Shown here in pieces: positions 26,428 to 34,824 of a stretch of 64,000 bases of DNA; within the stretch, counting starts at the first letter, position 1, and the number at the start of each line of letters is the position of its first letter. The stretch is from Pseudooceanicola nitratireducens. GTDB taxonomy: Bacteria; Pseudomonadota; Alphaproteobacteria; Rhodobacterales; Rhodobacteraceae. Where the stretch lies: positions 992,001-1,056,000 of the forward strand of contig NZ_FNZG01000001.1 of the NCBI RefSeq assembly GCF_900109195.1, read 5' to 3'. Below the pieces are notes generated by a model that was not told the DNA's origin, made no database searches, and was given only the letters and a program-made list of their open reading frames with translations. A program made the position numbers and the translations under genes.

Positions 26428-27645
26428 TTATCGATATTTCCCGCCTTCTTGCTCGCAGTGCTCAATAACCCGGTAGAACCATCTATCGAACCAAACCCAT
26501 GTTCCATTGTAGTCGCCTTGGCAACCGTATCCCTTCGCAGGGTTTTTGCCGTCCAGTGACTGCCAGAGTTCTATGTGGTCTTGCATACGGAAGTTGGGAA
26601 AACCCGCCGCCTGCACCTTTGCGACGACTTTTCCCGGTGGATACCGAGTTTTGTTCACCTCTTTGAGTATGATTTTCTCTATTTCGTCTGCCTCGTCGCT
26701 ACCCGTTGCCACAATAGAGACCGCTGCATCAGCAGCGCCGGGCTTTTTCGCGGTCATGGGCACGAAACCGTAGGACATCCGGTACGCTGGGTCTTTCAGT
26801 TGCTCTTCTGTCAGCCCTTGCTCGAACGCATCGATTGTAGTTTCAATGCTTTTCGGCAGGCCCGATGCCTTCTTCAGTGCTGAGATCTGCTCCGTTTCGA
26901 AAGACACGAACTGAAGTGCAATCGGTAGTCTCTTTTCCAGCCCATATTGAAGTCCGAACTCCTTCTTCAGAAGGTCGTTGAAGTTCAATGCGCAGGACTG
27001 GAGTTTGGCGCCGAGGGCATCGTCGATACGGCTCGTGGTCCGGTGTTCGATCTCATGTCGGATCTCGATGAGAAACTCCAGGTTCTTGGCAACACCACCT
27101 TTCGCCGGGCATTTTCCTTGCTTCAAGCAGTGCCCGAGATCCCAATACTTGTCCTCGCCGGCCTTCGTCGTTTGTCCTGTGTACGTATAATCAATGCCCT
27201 CGCGCTTGAACCAGGCATGCATGAGGTAAGTCCATGCGATGATTGCGGTGACGATGAAAAGCTCTGCTCGGAACGTGAGGCCCGCGCCGTTGAAGGTCTG
27301 AACTGCCGCTATCATAGCTTCACGAGCCTTGATCAACAGTTCATCTCCCCGAACGCTCAAGCCGGTTTCATGATCGATGTCTGGCCATATCGAAAGAAAT
27401 GTGTCGAGATCGGTTTCAGGCGCAGTTTTGATAGCCTTGTGTTTCGTCTCGGTCCGGATTTCAGCGATCAGCCGATGGTTCACGGAGCGCGTCGGTCGTG
27501 TGAAGTATGCCAAGATATCCTGGTCGTTTGAGAAATTACCGCCGCGGGCTATCATTGCCTTAACGATCGCAATCTCCCAGGTTTCAAGCGTGTTACCTCG
27601 CCGGCGTTTTTTCTTCTTCGGTTGTTCTTCTTCGTGATCCGGCAT
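26428..27645 (-). CDS. DUF3644 protein with HEPN-type RxxxxH motif
   Basis: 405 residues. After a basic leader (KKKKRRRG, 10-17) comes a helical segment (about 30-66: NDQDILAYFTRPTRSVNHRL) often seen at the N-terminus of accessory-island proteins. Residues about 98-235 match DUF3644, with LLIKAREAMIAAVQTFNGAG and FLIEIRHEIEHRTT. R196-x4-H201 (RHEIEH) is the RNase-type motif of HEPN domains; its catalytic use here is inferred. A C-terminal domain (about 320-405) ends with an aromatic-rich stretch (TWVWFDRWFYRVIEHCEQ). It is a candidate abortive-infection or toxin-type gene. A TCTCATGAGA palindrome lies 28 nt before the start. Confidence 0.7.
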   Translation of the reverse strand: MPDHEEEQPKKKKRRRGNTLETWEIAIVKAMIARGGNFSNDQDILAYFTRPTRSVNHRLIAEIRTETKHKAIKTAPETDLDTFLSIWPDIDHETGLSVRGDELLIKAREAMIAAVQTFNGAGLTFRAELFIVTAIIAWTYLMHAWFKREGIDYTYTGQTTKAGEDKYWDLGHCLKQGKCPAKGGVAKNLEFLIEIRHEIEHRTTSRIDDALGAKLQSCALNFNDLLKKEFGLQYGLEKRLPIALQFVSFETEQISALKKASGLPKSIETTIDAFEQGLTEEQLKDPAYRMSYGFVPMTAKKPGAADAAVSIVATGSDEADEIEKIILKEVNKTRYPPGKVVAKVQAAGFPNFRMQDHIELWQSLDGKNPAKGYGCQGDYNGTWVWFDRWFYRVIEHCEQEGGKYR

Positions 27646-27980
27646 GAGGCACCTCCATGAGAATTGGTAACTGTCTCATGAGAAAGGGCAAAGACCATTT
27701 TCTCGCCGGGACGCACATGACGCCTGCGACCAACTCACCCACGATCGGCAGGCCGATTAAGTAAAACAATGAACCGCAAAATCTTTCCTGAGAAAGATTG
27801 GGCTCTATACATTTCAATGGCTTAGGTGTTTTCCATTGAGCGGATGAGATTCTCACCCACATTTTGAGAGACAGAAACAGCCCTGGCGGTTGACCGTGCT
27901 CCATCGAGATATCGAACCTAAAATTCAGATCCGTCCGTTTGATCAGAGTCGAACCGATCTCCTCGGAAAGGAGATCTGAC
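27646..27980. promoter_or_regulatory. Divergent regulatory region with repeated TCTCA/TGAGA palindromes
   Basis: Between the DUF3644 gene and the integrase operon lie TCTCATGAGA (27674-27683), the 20-bp inverted repeat AATCTTTC-CTGA-GAAAGATT (27780-27799) and TGAGATTCTCA (27845-27855). All contain TGAGA half-sites in both orientations. This looks like a multi-site operator for one regulator shared by the two divergent units. Confidence 0.5.
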
Positions 27981-28181
27981 ATGCCCGCACCAAGAATAAC
28001 TGCCGCAGCTGCACGACAAGCGCTCGAAGGCGCTATTGCCGCTGGGCTCACGCCGACCGCCGCCGTGTGGCTCGCGGATGGAAGCTACCGACTTGAATTC
28101 AGCTCACAGGAATTGAAACCTGGACAGGATGTCGCCGCGAACGACGCGGGCAAGCCGAAAAAATGGGGCGAAAAATCGTGA
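27981..28181 (+). CDS. Small conserved protein upstream of integrase
   Basis: 66 residues from ATG 27981 with a strong AAGGAG site. The sequence MPAPRITAAAARQALEGAIA resembles short proteins that precede integrases in alphaproteobacterial prophages and islands. Its 3' end overlaps the integrase start by 19 nt, so they are cotranscribed and probably coupled. An excisionase-like role is possible, but no HTH is evident. Confidence 0.65.
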   Translation: MPAPRITAAAARQALEGAIAAGLTPTAAVWLADGSYRLEFSSQELKPGQDVAANDAGKPKKWGEKS

Positions 28182-29386
28182 AACACGACTACCCAGGACT
28201 TCTCAAAGACAAAACGCCAGCCGGATCGATCCGTTGGCGCGTCCGAAAAGATGGCGACAAGAAGCACCGAACCACAATACCGGTCGGGCCAGGCGAACCC
28301 ATGTTTCAAGAGTACTATGACGCCGCGCGCCTGGGCCGCGCGCTTGAAATTGAGGCCCCGAAAAAATCGAAAACAGGCTCTCTGGACAACCTCAGTGAAC
28401 GGTTTATCGACTGGATGCAAGACCGCGTAATGTCTGGAAACCTTTCGAAATTGACGCTTTCAAGTCGCACAACGGGTCTGAACCAGGCATGTGACACGCT
28501 TGACCCTGATGGCGACAGAATGGGAACCCTCAGCGCGGACCTGCCGATCGAGGCCTTTCAACACATCGTCGATGGTTTTGGTGTCAAGACGGGCGCCGCG
28601 GACACATGTCTAAAAGCATTAAGGGCAGCATATACATGGGGAAAAACAAGGGGTTTTCCTAAGCATAGCGCCGTTTTCGAGGCCAAGTCAGGGCACAAAA
28701 GTAAAGGTGGAGCATTGCAATGGGATGCCAATGATATCGGGAAATATCTTTCTACGCACGGCCCGGGAAGCATGGCCAGGCTTTGGTTTTGTCTCGCATA
28801 TGACAGTCACGGTCGGATCGGAGACATGCACCGACTCGGTCGGGAGAATGAAGTTATGCATGGAGATGATCGGTATCTTGAGTGGCAGCCGTCGAAAAAA
28901 GGCTCCGCGTTTGTATCGATTCCCTTCGGAGAGATGCTTGCTGCCGAGCTTGAGCATCATGACGAGCGCGACACGTATCTTGTGACCGAAGCCGGAGCAC
29001 CGTTCGCGTCATCCGGCGCACTCGACAACAAAGTCAGAAAATGGATCATTGAGGCCGGGCTTTGTGTCGATGCTACGGACGCCGATGGAGAACCGATTTA
29101 TGTCGGGAAGGGCAAGCGGAAGATCGTGAAAAAGGTCGCCACACGCTCTCAGCACGGGATCCGCAAAGGAGTTGCAGCGATGATGGCGAACAGCGGCGCA
29201 AGTGAATTCGAGATCATGGCGTCATTCGGGTGGACGGAGGCCAAGACCGCAGCGATCTACACTAAAAAATTCGCACGCCGTGGTTCAGCTGCGTCGGCCT
29301 CGAAGAGGATGGCTTCGGCCGCCGAGGCATGCAAATCCACAAAAGGTGTCCCACGGCCTGTCCCGCGTGGGACACCTTCGGACTGA
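28163..29386 (+). CDS. int: Tyrosine-type site-specific integrase of the island
   Basis: 407 residues. The C-terminal catalytic domain shows the first Arg in YDSHGRIGDMHRL, the box II pattern RSQHGIRKGVAAMM (HxxR), GW in place of the usual GH, and the nucleophile Tyr in AAIYTKKFARRG. The N-terminal region (about 1-70) would be the arm-binding domain and 80-180 the core-binding domain. The gene stops 32 nt from the att core in tRNA-Glu, the standard arrangement. Its last codons contain two inverted copies of the arm-like GGTGTCCCACGG sequence. Confidence 0.9.
   Translation: MGRKIVKHDYPGLLKDKTPAGSIRWRVRKDGDKKHRTTIPVGPGEPMFQEYYDAARLGRALEIEAPKKSKTGSLDNLSERFIDWMQDRVMSGNLSKLTLSSRTTGLNQACDTLDPDGDRMGTLSADLPIEAFQHIVDGFGVKTGAADTCLKALRAAYTWGKTRGFPKHSAVFEAKSGHKSKGGALQWDANDIGKYLSTHGPGSMARLWFCLAYDSHGRIGDMHRLGRENEVMHGDDRYLEWQPSKKGSAFVSIPFGEMLAAELEHHDERDTYLVTEAGAPFASSGALDNKVRKWIIEAGLCVDATDADGEPIYVGKGKRKIVKKVATRSQHGIRKGVAAMMANSGASEFEIMASFGWTEAKTAAIYTKKFARRGSAASASKRMASAAEACKSTKGVPRPVPRGTPSD
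29345..29376. repeat. Inverted pair of candidate integrase arm sites (right end)
   Basis: GGTGTCCCACGG (29345-29356) and, in reverse, GCGTGGGACACC (29365-29376). The inner copy ends 42 nt from the right core, matching the 41-nt distance at the left end and the same orientation relative to the core. The pair overlaps the 3' end of the integrase gene. Confidence 0.6.
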
Positions 29387-29418
29387 AGCGCCAGTAAAAC
29401 AAGGCCGGGAAAAACGCC

Positions 29419-29435
29419 ATGGCAGCCCGTAGGGG
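29419..29435. repeat. att core, right end of island in tRNA-Glu
   Basis: ATGGCAGCCCGTAGGGG, identical to 10719-10735. It rebuilds the 3' end of the tRNA so the target gene stays functional. Confidence 0.9.
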
Positions 29436-29494
29436 AATCGAACCCCTCTTTCCAGGTTGAAAACCTGGCGTCCTAACCGATAGACGAACGGGCC
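29420..29494 (-). tRNA. tRNA-Glu (anticodon TTC)
   Basis: 75 nt including an encoded CCA. Acceptor GGCCCGT pairs with ACGGGCT. The anticodon stem CCAGG/CCTGG encloses loop TTTTCAA with anticodon TTC, and the T-arm is GAGGGGTTCGATTCCCCT. The island core covers its last 16 nt. Confidence 0.95.
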
Positions 29495-29512
29495 GCGCTT
29501 GGCGTGAGGCGG

Positions 29513-29541
29513 TGTTTAGGCAAAGCGCGGGATGACCGCAA
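29513..29541 (-). promoter_or_regulatory. Promoter of tRNA-Glu
   Basis: On the minus strand TTGCGG (29536-29541) and TAAACA (29513-29518) are separated by 17 nt and lie 18 nt upstream of the tRNA 5' end. Confidence 0.55.
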
Positions 29542-29598
29542 GAGGCTTTTTTCATCTTTTGACGAAAAAAATTCACACGCCGGGAAAATCCCTTGTTT

Positions 29599-31338
29599 CT
29601 AAGCGGTTGCAGCGTCTTCCAGCCGCATCTGAACCGATTGCCGGCCCTGCCAGGTGTTGATCTCAAGCCGTCCGGCCAGATGGAATCTCTGCCCCGCGCG
29701 ATCGCTGAGCGCCGGACCAAGCGGGCCGTCGAAGGCACCGAATGCGATTCCGTCCAAGGACGCGCCCAGACCGTCGCCAAAGCGGATCTTCAGGTGTTTT
29801 TCGCCGACCCGTTTGGCAAAGCTGACGGTGACATCGGGGAAGACATAGCGCGGGGCCGAGGCCCCGGCACCGAAGGGGCCTGCCGTCTCGATCGCCCGCA
29901 CCAGCGGCACGGTGGCGGCACCGGGCATCAACAGACCGTCCAGGCGCAGATCGGCCGCGCCACCCTGTCCGGCCCCCTGTTTCGCCAGCAGTTCGGCCAG
30001 ACGCTCCATCGCCGGGTCCAGCTGATCGCGGGCCACGGTCAGACCGGCGGCCATCTTGTGGCCCCCGCCCTTGATCAACAGCCCTTCGCCCGCCAGCCGC
30101 TGGATCGAGGCCCCAAGGTCCACGCCTGCGATCGACCGGCCCGATCCCTTGCCCTCGTCCCCGTCCAGGCCGATCACGACCGAGGGGCGGTTGGTGGCCT
30201 CTTTCAGGCGCGAGGCGACGATGCCCACGACGCCGGGATGCCAGCCTTCGCCGGCGGCCCAGACCAGCGGGGCGTCCAGCCCGCGGGCCTCGGCCTGGGC
30301 CATGGCGGCGGCGGTCACGGCGGCTTCGATCTCGCGCCGTTCAGCGTTCAGGTCGTTCAGGCGGTCTGCCATGGCGGCGGCTTCGTGCGGATCGCTGCAG
30401 GACAGCAGCCGTGCGCCCAGGTCGGCCTTGCCGATGCGCCCGCCCGCGTTGATGCGCGGCCCCAGCAAATAGCCCAGGTGATAGGCGCTTGGCGCGGTGT
30501 CCATCCGGGCCACATCGGCCAGCGCCGCAAGGCCGGGCCGGGCGCGCCGGCCCATGACCACCAGCCCCTGGCGCACGAAGGCCCGGTTCACGCCGATCAG
30601 CGGGGCCACATCGGCCACCGTGGCGAGCGCCACCAGGTCCAGCATCCCCATCAGGTCGGGCAGGGTCTGCGCCCCGTCCTCGCGGGCCTGGCGGTTGGCC
30701 TCGACCAGCATCAGGAAGACCACGGCGGCGGCACAGAGATGCGCCAGCGCCCCGTCCTCGTCCTGGCGGTTGGGGTTCACGCAGGCGACGCAGTCGGGCA
30801 GGGTTTCCCCGCCCAGGTGGTGGTCCAGGATCACCACGTCGCAGCCCGCCGCCGCCACCGGTTCGTGGGAAAGCGTGCCGCAGTCGACACAGACGATCAG
30901 ATCATGGGCGCGGCCCAGCTCCTGCATGGCGGGGACGTTCGGGCCATAGCCTTCGTCGATGCGGTCAGGGACATAGAGCGTGGCCTCGCGCCCCATCTGC
31001 CGCAGCCAGTCCAGCAAAAGCGCGGCCGAGGTGCCGCCATCCACGTCGTAATCCGCAAAGACCGCGATCCTTTCGCGCTGCTTCACTGCGCGCAGGAACC
31101 GGGCGGCGGCGGGCTCCATGTCGCGCAGGGACCGGGGATCGGGCAGCAGGTCGCGCAGCGAGGGGGCCAGGAAGGCCTCGACCTCTTGCTCCTCGACCCC
31201 GCGGCGGGCGAGGATCTGCGCCAGCGCGCGATCCAGCCCACGGGCCTGCACAAGCGCCTCGGCGGCGCGGTCAATCTCGACCGAGGGGCCGACCCATCTG
31301 CGGCCGGTCAGCGAAGCGGAAACGTTCAGAAAGTCCAT
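29599..31338 (-). CDS. recJ: Single-stranded-DNA-specific exonuclease RecJ
   Basis: 579 residues from the ATG at 31338 (MDFLNVSASLTGRRW, the usual alphaproteobacterial start; 31353 is an alternative). The DHH phosphoesterase motifs are complete: FADYDVDGGTSAALLL, VCVDCGT, and VVILDHHLGG. A DHHA1 region with GGGHKMAAG follows, and an OB-fold at the C-terminus. It degrades 5' single strands in recombination and mismatch repair with Mn2+. It lies 158 nt after hom in the same orientation and close to tRNA-Glu. An equally long frame on the opposite strand is a GC-rich artefact. Confidence 0.95.
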   Translation of the reverse strand: MDFLNVSASLTGRRWVGPSVEIDRAAEALVQARGLDRALAQILARRGVEEQEVEAFLAPSLRDLLPDPRSLRDMEPAAARFLRAVKQRERIAVFADYDVDGGTSAALLLDWLRQMGREATLYVPDRIDEGYGPNVPAMQELGRAHDLIVCVDCGTLSHEPVAAAGCDVVILDHHLGGETLPDCVACVNPNRQDEDGALAHLCAAAVVFLMLVEANRQAREDGAQTLPDLMGMLDLVALATVADVAPLIGVNRAFVRQGLVVMGRRARPGLAALADVARMDTAPSAYHLGYLLGPRINAGGRIGKADLGARLLSCSDPHEAAAMADRLNDLNAERREIEAAVTAAAMAQAEARGLDAPLVWAAGEGWHPGVVGIVASRLKEATNRPSVVIGLDGDEGKGSGRSIAGVDLGASIQRLAGEGLLIKGGGHKMAAGLTVARDQLDPAMERLAELLAKQGAGQGGAADLRLDGLLMPGAATVPLVRAIETAGPFGAGASAPRYVFPDVTVSFAKRVGEKHLKIRFGDGLGASLDGIAFGAFDGPLGPALSDRAGQRFHLAGRLEINTWQGRQSVQMRLEDAATA

Positions 31339-31496
31339 GCGCCCGTTTTGCATCGCCGCCGGGGCGACGGCAAGCGGCAGCGACGCCCGGTCAGGCCTTT
31401 GCAGGGCCTGCCGGGCGGGGCTGAACGGTCAGATCGGCGGGAAGAGGCCGGGGGAGGCGGGCCCAGGGTGGGCCCGAAGCCAGCTGAGGACGACCC

Positions 31497-32783
31497 TCAG
31501 ACCTCTTCGATGCGGATGGCGACGGGGGTGGTGACGACCACGCCGGTGCCCTCGATCGCCGCAAGGGCGGTGTCCAGCGCGTCGCGGGCGGTGCGATGCG
31601 TGACGATCAGCACGGGGGCGTTTTCCCCGTCGTGGTCGTACTGGCGCATCCGGTTGATCGAGATCCCCGATTCCCCCAGTACCGCAGCGACCTTGGCCAG
31701 CGCGCCCGGCTTGTCCACCAGCGTCATGCGCAGGTAATAGGCGGCGGGCGTCTGCGACAGCGCCGGAACCGGCTCCGACAGGCTGGCGGCGGGCTGACCG
31801 AAAACCGGGACGCGGATGCCACGCGCGATGTCGCAAACATCGGCGATCACGGCACTGGCGGTCGGGCCTTCACCGGCACCGGGGCCACGCAGCACGATCT
31901 GGTCCACCGCATTGCCTTCCAGCACCACCATGTTGGTGCCGCCTTCCAGCTGCCCTAGCGGAGAGGTCGCCGGCACAAGGCAGGGCGACATGCGCTGTTC
32001 CAGCCCGCGCCCGGTCATGCGGGCGACGCCCAGCAGCTTGATCCGATAGCCCATGTCACCGGCGGCGCGGATGTCGTCGATGGTCAGGCGGCCGATGCCC
32101 TCAAGCTCCATCGCGTCAAAGGCGACACGGGTGCCAAAGGCGGCGGCTGCCAGCAGCGACAGCTTGTGACCGGCGTCGATGCCGCCCACGTCCAGTTCGG
32201 GATCCGCCTCGAGGTAACCCAGCTGGTTGGCCTCTTCGAAGACGGTTTCATAAGGCAGGCCCGCGCTTTCCATCCGGGTCAGGATGTAGTTGCAGGTGCC
32301 GTTCATGACGCCCATGACGCGGGTGATTTCATTCCCGGCCAGCCCTTCGATCAGCGATTTGATAACCGGAATGCCGCCAGCAACGGCGGCCTCGTACCGG
32401 ATCACGCTGCCCTTGGCTTCGGCCAGTTCCGCCAGCGCCTGGCCATGCACGGCCAGCATCGCCTTGTTGGCGGTGACCACGTCCTTGCCGGCGTTCAGCG
32501 CGGCCTCGGTCGCGGCCTTGGCGGGGCCGTCCGATCCGCCCATGAGTTCGACGAAGACATCCACGTCGTCGCGGGTGGCCAGCACGACGGGATCGTCTTC
32601 CCAATCATACCCGGAGAGAGAGACGCCCCGGTCCTTGTCGCGGTTGCGCGCCGACACGGCCGAGATCGTGATGTCCTTGCCGGTGCGGGCCTTCAGCAGG
32701 GCGGCTTCGCGCCGGACGATCTTGATCAATCCGGTCCCGACAGTGCCCAGACCCGCAATGCCCAGCCTAATCGTGTCGCCCAT
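31497..32783 (-). CDS. hom: Homoserine dehydrogenase
   Basis: 428 residues. The N-terminal NAD(P) site is GIAGLGTVGTGL. The catalytic region carries AAVAGGIPVI and the signature LLAAAAFGTRV..DAMELEGI; a C-terminal ACT domain (about 350-428, RMTLVDKPGALAKVAAVLGESGI) gives threonine feedback. It reduces aspartate semialdehyde to homoserine for Thr/Met synthesis. The second ATG (32783) is preferred because AGGAG is 8 nt before it; the first (32789) overlaps the ribosome site. Confidence 0.95.
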   Translation of the reverse strand: MGDTIRLGIAGLGTVGTGLIKIVRREAALLKARTGKDITISAVSARNRDKDRGVSLSGYDWEDDPVVLATRDDVDVFVELMGGSDGPAKAATEAALNAGKDVVTANKAMLAVHGQALAELAEAKGSVIRYEAAVAGGIPVIKSLIEGLAGNEITRVMGVMNGTCNYILTRMESAGLPYETVFEEANQLGYLEADPELDVGGIDAGHKLSLLAAAAFGTRVAFDAMELEGIGRLTIDDIRAAGDMGYRIKLLGVARMTGRGLEQRMSPCLVPATSPLGQLEGGTNMVVLEGNAVDQIVLRGPGAGEGPTASAVIADVCDIARGIRVPVFGQPAASLSEPVPALSQTPAAYYLRMTLVDKPGALAKVAAVLGESGISINRMRQYDHDGENAPVLIVTHRTARDALDTALAAIEGTGVVVTTPVAIRIEEV

Positions 32784-32987
32784 GCCCATATCTCCTGTTG
32801 CGGAATTCCTGCGCGGCCTTAGCCGTTTCCGCGACGCCATGCAACGCGCTGCGTCCTGATTGGGCGCGGAAGGCGGGCGGGGCAGGCGGCGCGGTCACAA
32901 GTTGGGCGCGCGGTCCTCTCTCTCTGGCGCGCTCTCCGGCCCGGGAACGGGCACGGCTCGCTTCCCAAGCGGCCCGGTGGCAACGGG

Positions 32988-33239
32988 TTACTGGGACTTC
33001 AGCCGGGCGGCGCGGGCGCGTAGGGCGGCGGCGCGGGCGGCGAGTGCTTCGTCCTCGGTGTCGTCCAGCCGGGGGGCTTCGGCCTGGGCCAGAAGCGTTT
33101 CGACCGGGACCAGGGGCGGATAGCTGCCCTGCTGTTCCGAGGCCGGAATGGCGGCATCCAGGTCGGGCGTGTCGGTGCAGCCCAGAAGGGACAGGCCCAG
33201 AAGGGCGGGCAGGATCAGCCGTGTGGCAGTGCGGGTCAT
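32988..33239 (-). CDS. Small putative lipoprotein
   Basis: 83 residues with a lipoprotein signal (MTRTATRLILPALLGLSLLG, then Cys21). The mature part is an acidic, Ala-rich helix with DTEDEALAARAAALRARAAR. Likely attached to the periplasmic face of a membrane. It is divergent from a TetR gene; function unknown. Confidence 0.75.
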   Translation of the reverse strand: MTRTATRLILPALLGLSLLGCTDTPDLDAAIPASEQQGSYPPLVPVETLLAQAEAPRLDDTEDEALAARAAALRARAARLKSQ

Positions 33240-33381
33240 GGTGCGGCGGGGTCCCAGGGCAGTGGTGGTGTCGGGCTGGTCTGGCCCGCAGATGGATCAG
33301 GGCGGATGGTGACGGATCCGGGCGGCGGGGGCAAGCGGGCTTCGTCCGGGCATGTGCGCGGCGCACCGGTTCCGCCTTGAT

Positions 33382-33397
33382 CTGAACGCACGTTCAG
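33382..33397. promoter_or_regulatory. TetR-type operator CTGAACG-N2-CGTTCAG
   Basis: Perfect 7-bp arms with a 2-nt spacer, 15 nt before the start of the TetR gene. The TGAACG..CGTTCA form is classic for AcrR/TetR autoregulation. Confidence 0.75.
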
Positions 33398-33411
33398 TTA
33401 ATAACCCATGC

Positions 33412-33999
33412 ATGGCCCGTACCGCTGGTTCCCATTCCGCCCTGACCGCGCCGCGCATCCGCGCCGCGGCGCAAAGCCTGTTCGCCCGTCATGGCTTTGC
33501 CGCCGTGTCGATGCGCCAGATCGCGGCTGAGGTGGGCGTTCAGGTCGGCGCGCTCTACAATTACACCCCCGACAAGCAGAGCCTGCTGTTCGACCTGATG
33601 GTCGACCACCTGGACGATCTGATGCGCGCTCTGGATGCCGAACCGCTGCCCGAGGATCCGATGCAGGCGCTTGAGGGCTTTGCGCGGTTCCACATCCGCC
33701 ACCATGCTGCCCGTCCCGAGGCGGTCTTTATCGCCTACATGGAGCTGCGCAACCTGAGCCCCGAGAATTTCGCCCAGGTCGAGGCGCTGCGCCACCGTTA
33801 CGAGGACCGGCTGACCGCGATCCTGACACGGGGCCAGGCCGAGGGACAGTTCCGCATCGGCGATCCGCGTATCACCACGATGGCCATCATCGCCATGCTG
33901 ACCGGCGTGAACACCTGGTTCCGCGAGACCGGCCGCCTGCGGCTGGACGAGGTCGAGACGATGTATTGGGACATGACCCGGCAGCTGGTCGGCGGCTGA
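33412..33999 (+). CDS. TetR-family transcriptional regulator
   Basis: 195 residues from the ATG at 33412. The HTH domain (about 15-60) reads RIRAAAQSLFARHGFAAVSM, RQIAAEVGVQVGALYNYTPDKQSLLFDLM. The C-terminal domain has the TetR_C pattern with a helix-rich ligand pocket. A perfect palindromic operator lies directly upstream, so it most likely represses itself. Neighbours (lipoprotein on the left, membrane protein on the right) do not reveal the regulon. Confidence 0.88.
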   Translation: MARTAGSHSALTAPRIRAAAQSLFARHGFAAVSMRQIAAEVGVQVGALYNYTPDKQSLLFDLMVDHLDDLMRALDAEPLPEDPMQALEGFARFHIRHHAARPEAVFIAYMELRNLSPENFAQVEALRHRYEDRLTAILTRGQAEGQFRIGDPRITTMAIIAMLTGVNTWFRETGRLRLDEVETMYWDMTRQLVGG

Positions 34000-34192
34000 G
34001 CCTTTGGGGCGCGCCTGAACTATGTGGCTGATCCGGGGGGCTGATCCCGCGTCTCTCCAACCGACCGGCATCCTGCCGCCAGCCCCGCCCGCCAGCCTCC
34101 GCACATCAAGGCGCTTGCATCGCGGCGGGCGCTGCCGTAGCCCCGCGGGAACGCCGGAAGGCCCCCAAAGGGGCCAGCGAGGGAGACATAGG

Positions 34193-34690
34193 ATGCAGCA
34201 GGACACCATGGGTGACGTGATCGGGGAATTGCGGGCTTCTCCCGGGCGGCGGGTCTTCGGGGTCGGCGTGCTGTCGATCCTCGGGCTTCTGCTTCTGCGC
34301 ATGGGGTTGTCGGGCGGCACCGGCACCTGGCTGGACGGTCTGGTCCTGGTGCTTGGGATCGGCGCGCTCTGGGCCGGCTGGATCATGTATCGCGCCACCG
34401 AACGCAGCCTTGTCCTGACCGAGGAAGAGCTGCGCGACAGCACCGGCACCGTGCTGGCCCGGCTGGAGGACATCCGGGGCGTGGATCGCGGCACCTTTGC
34501 CTTCAAGCCCTCGAACGGGTTCCTGCTGCGCACCGAAACGCGCCAGCCGCGGCTGTGGCAGCCGGGGCTCTACTGGCGGACGGGGCGGCGCATCGGTGTG
34601 GGCGGTATCACCCGCGCCGCGGAATCCAAGGCGCTGGCGGATCTGATCGCGATCAAGCTGGCGGAACGGGCCGCAGTGGACGCGGACTAA
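34193..34690 (+). CDS. Hypothetical membrane protein
   Basis: 165 residues from the ATG at 34193 (AGGGAG upstream). Two hydrophobic helices (about 22-40 and 50-68) are followed by a soluble domain (RSLVLTEEELRDSTGTVLAR then LEDIRGVDRGTFAFKPSNGF) that resembles a PH-like beta fold of small membrane-anchored proteins. No family name can be given with confidence. Confidence 0.7.
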   Translation: MQQDTMGDVIGELRASPGRRVFGVGVLSILGLLLLRMGLSGGTGTWLDGLVLVLGIGALWAGWIMYRATERSLVLTEEELRDSTGTVLARLEDIRGVDRGTFAFKPSNGFLLRTETRQPRLWQPGLYWRTGRRIGVGGITRAAESKALADLIAIKLAERAAVDAD

Positions 34691-34776
34691 GGTTTGCGCG
34701 CCAGGGGGGGGGGCAGGCCAATCAGGCCAGGCACCCCGTACAGGCACCGGATACCAGGCACCCGATAGAACGCAAA

Positions 34777-34800
34777 ACGGGCCCCGAAAGGCCCGTCTTG
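34777..34800 (-). terminator. Terminator of the Tad minor-protein operon
   Basis: Stem ACGGGCC (34777-34783) / GGCCCGT (34790-34796). On the minus strand it is followed by TTTTGCG, so it serves the leftward operon ending at 34825; it could act for both directions. Confidence 0.65.
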
Positions 34801-34824
34801 AAAGATCTGCACGACACCAGACGC

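Larger units (their letters stand above)
10719..29435. mobile_element. Integrated mobilizable island in tRNA-Glu (about 18.7 kb)
   Basis: An exact 17-bp direct repeat (10719-10735 and 29419-29435) flanks the segment. The right copy is the 3' end of an intact tRNA-Glu gene, and a tyrosine integrase gene ends 33 nt from it. Inside are a MobA/L relaxase with divergent TraD-like gene, a primase-helicase, an integrase, an NotI-like restriction-modification pair, several ATPase genes and transposase fragments. No type IV secretion genes are present, so it would need a helper for conjugation (IME type). Base composition is visibly lower in GC than the flanks, with an AT-rich core near 21640-22080. 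Confidence 0.9.

Noticed and set aside
29593-31737. 714-codon open frame on the plus strand opposite recJ and hom
   Set aside because: Low-complexity Gln/His/Gly-rich translation; the opposite strand encodes intact recJ with all DHH motifs.
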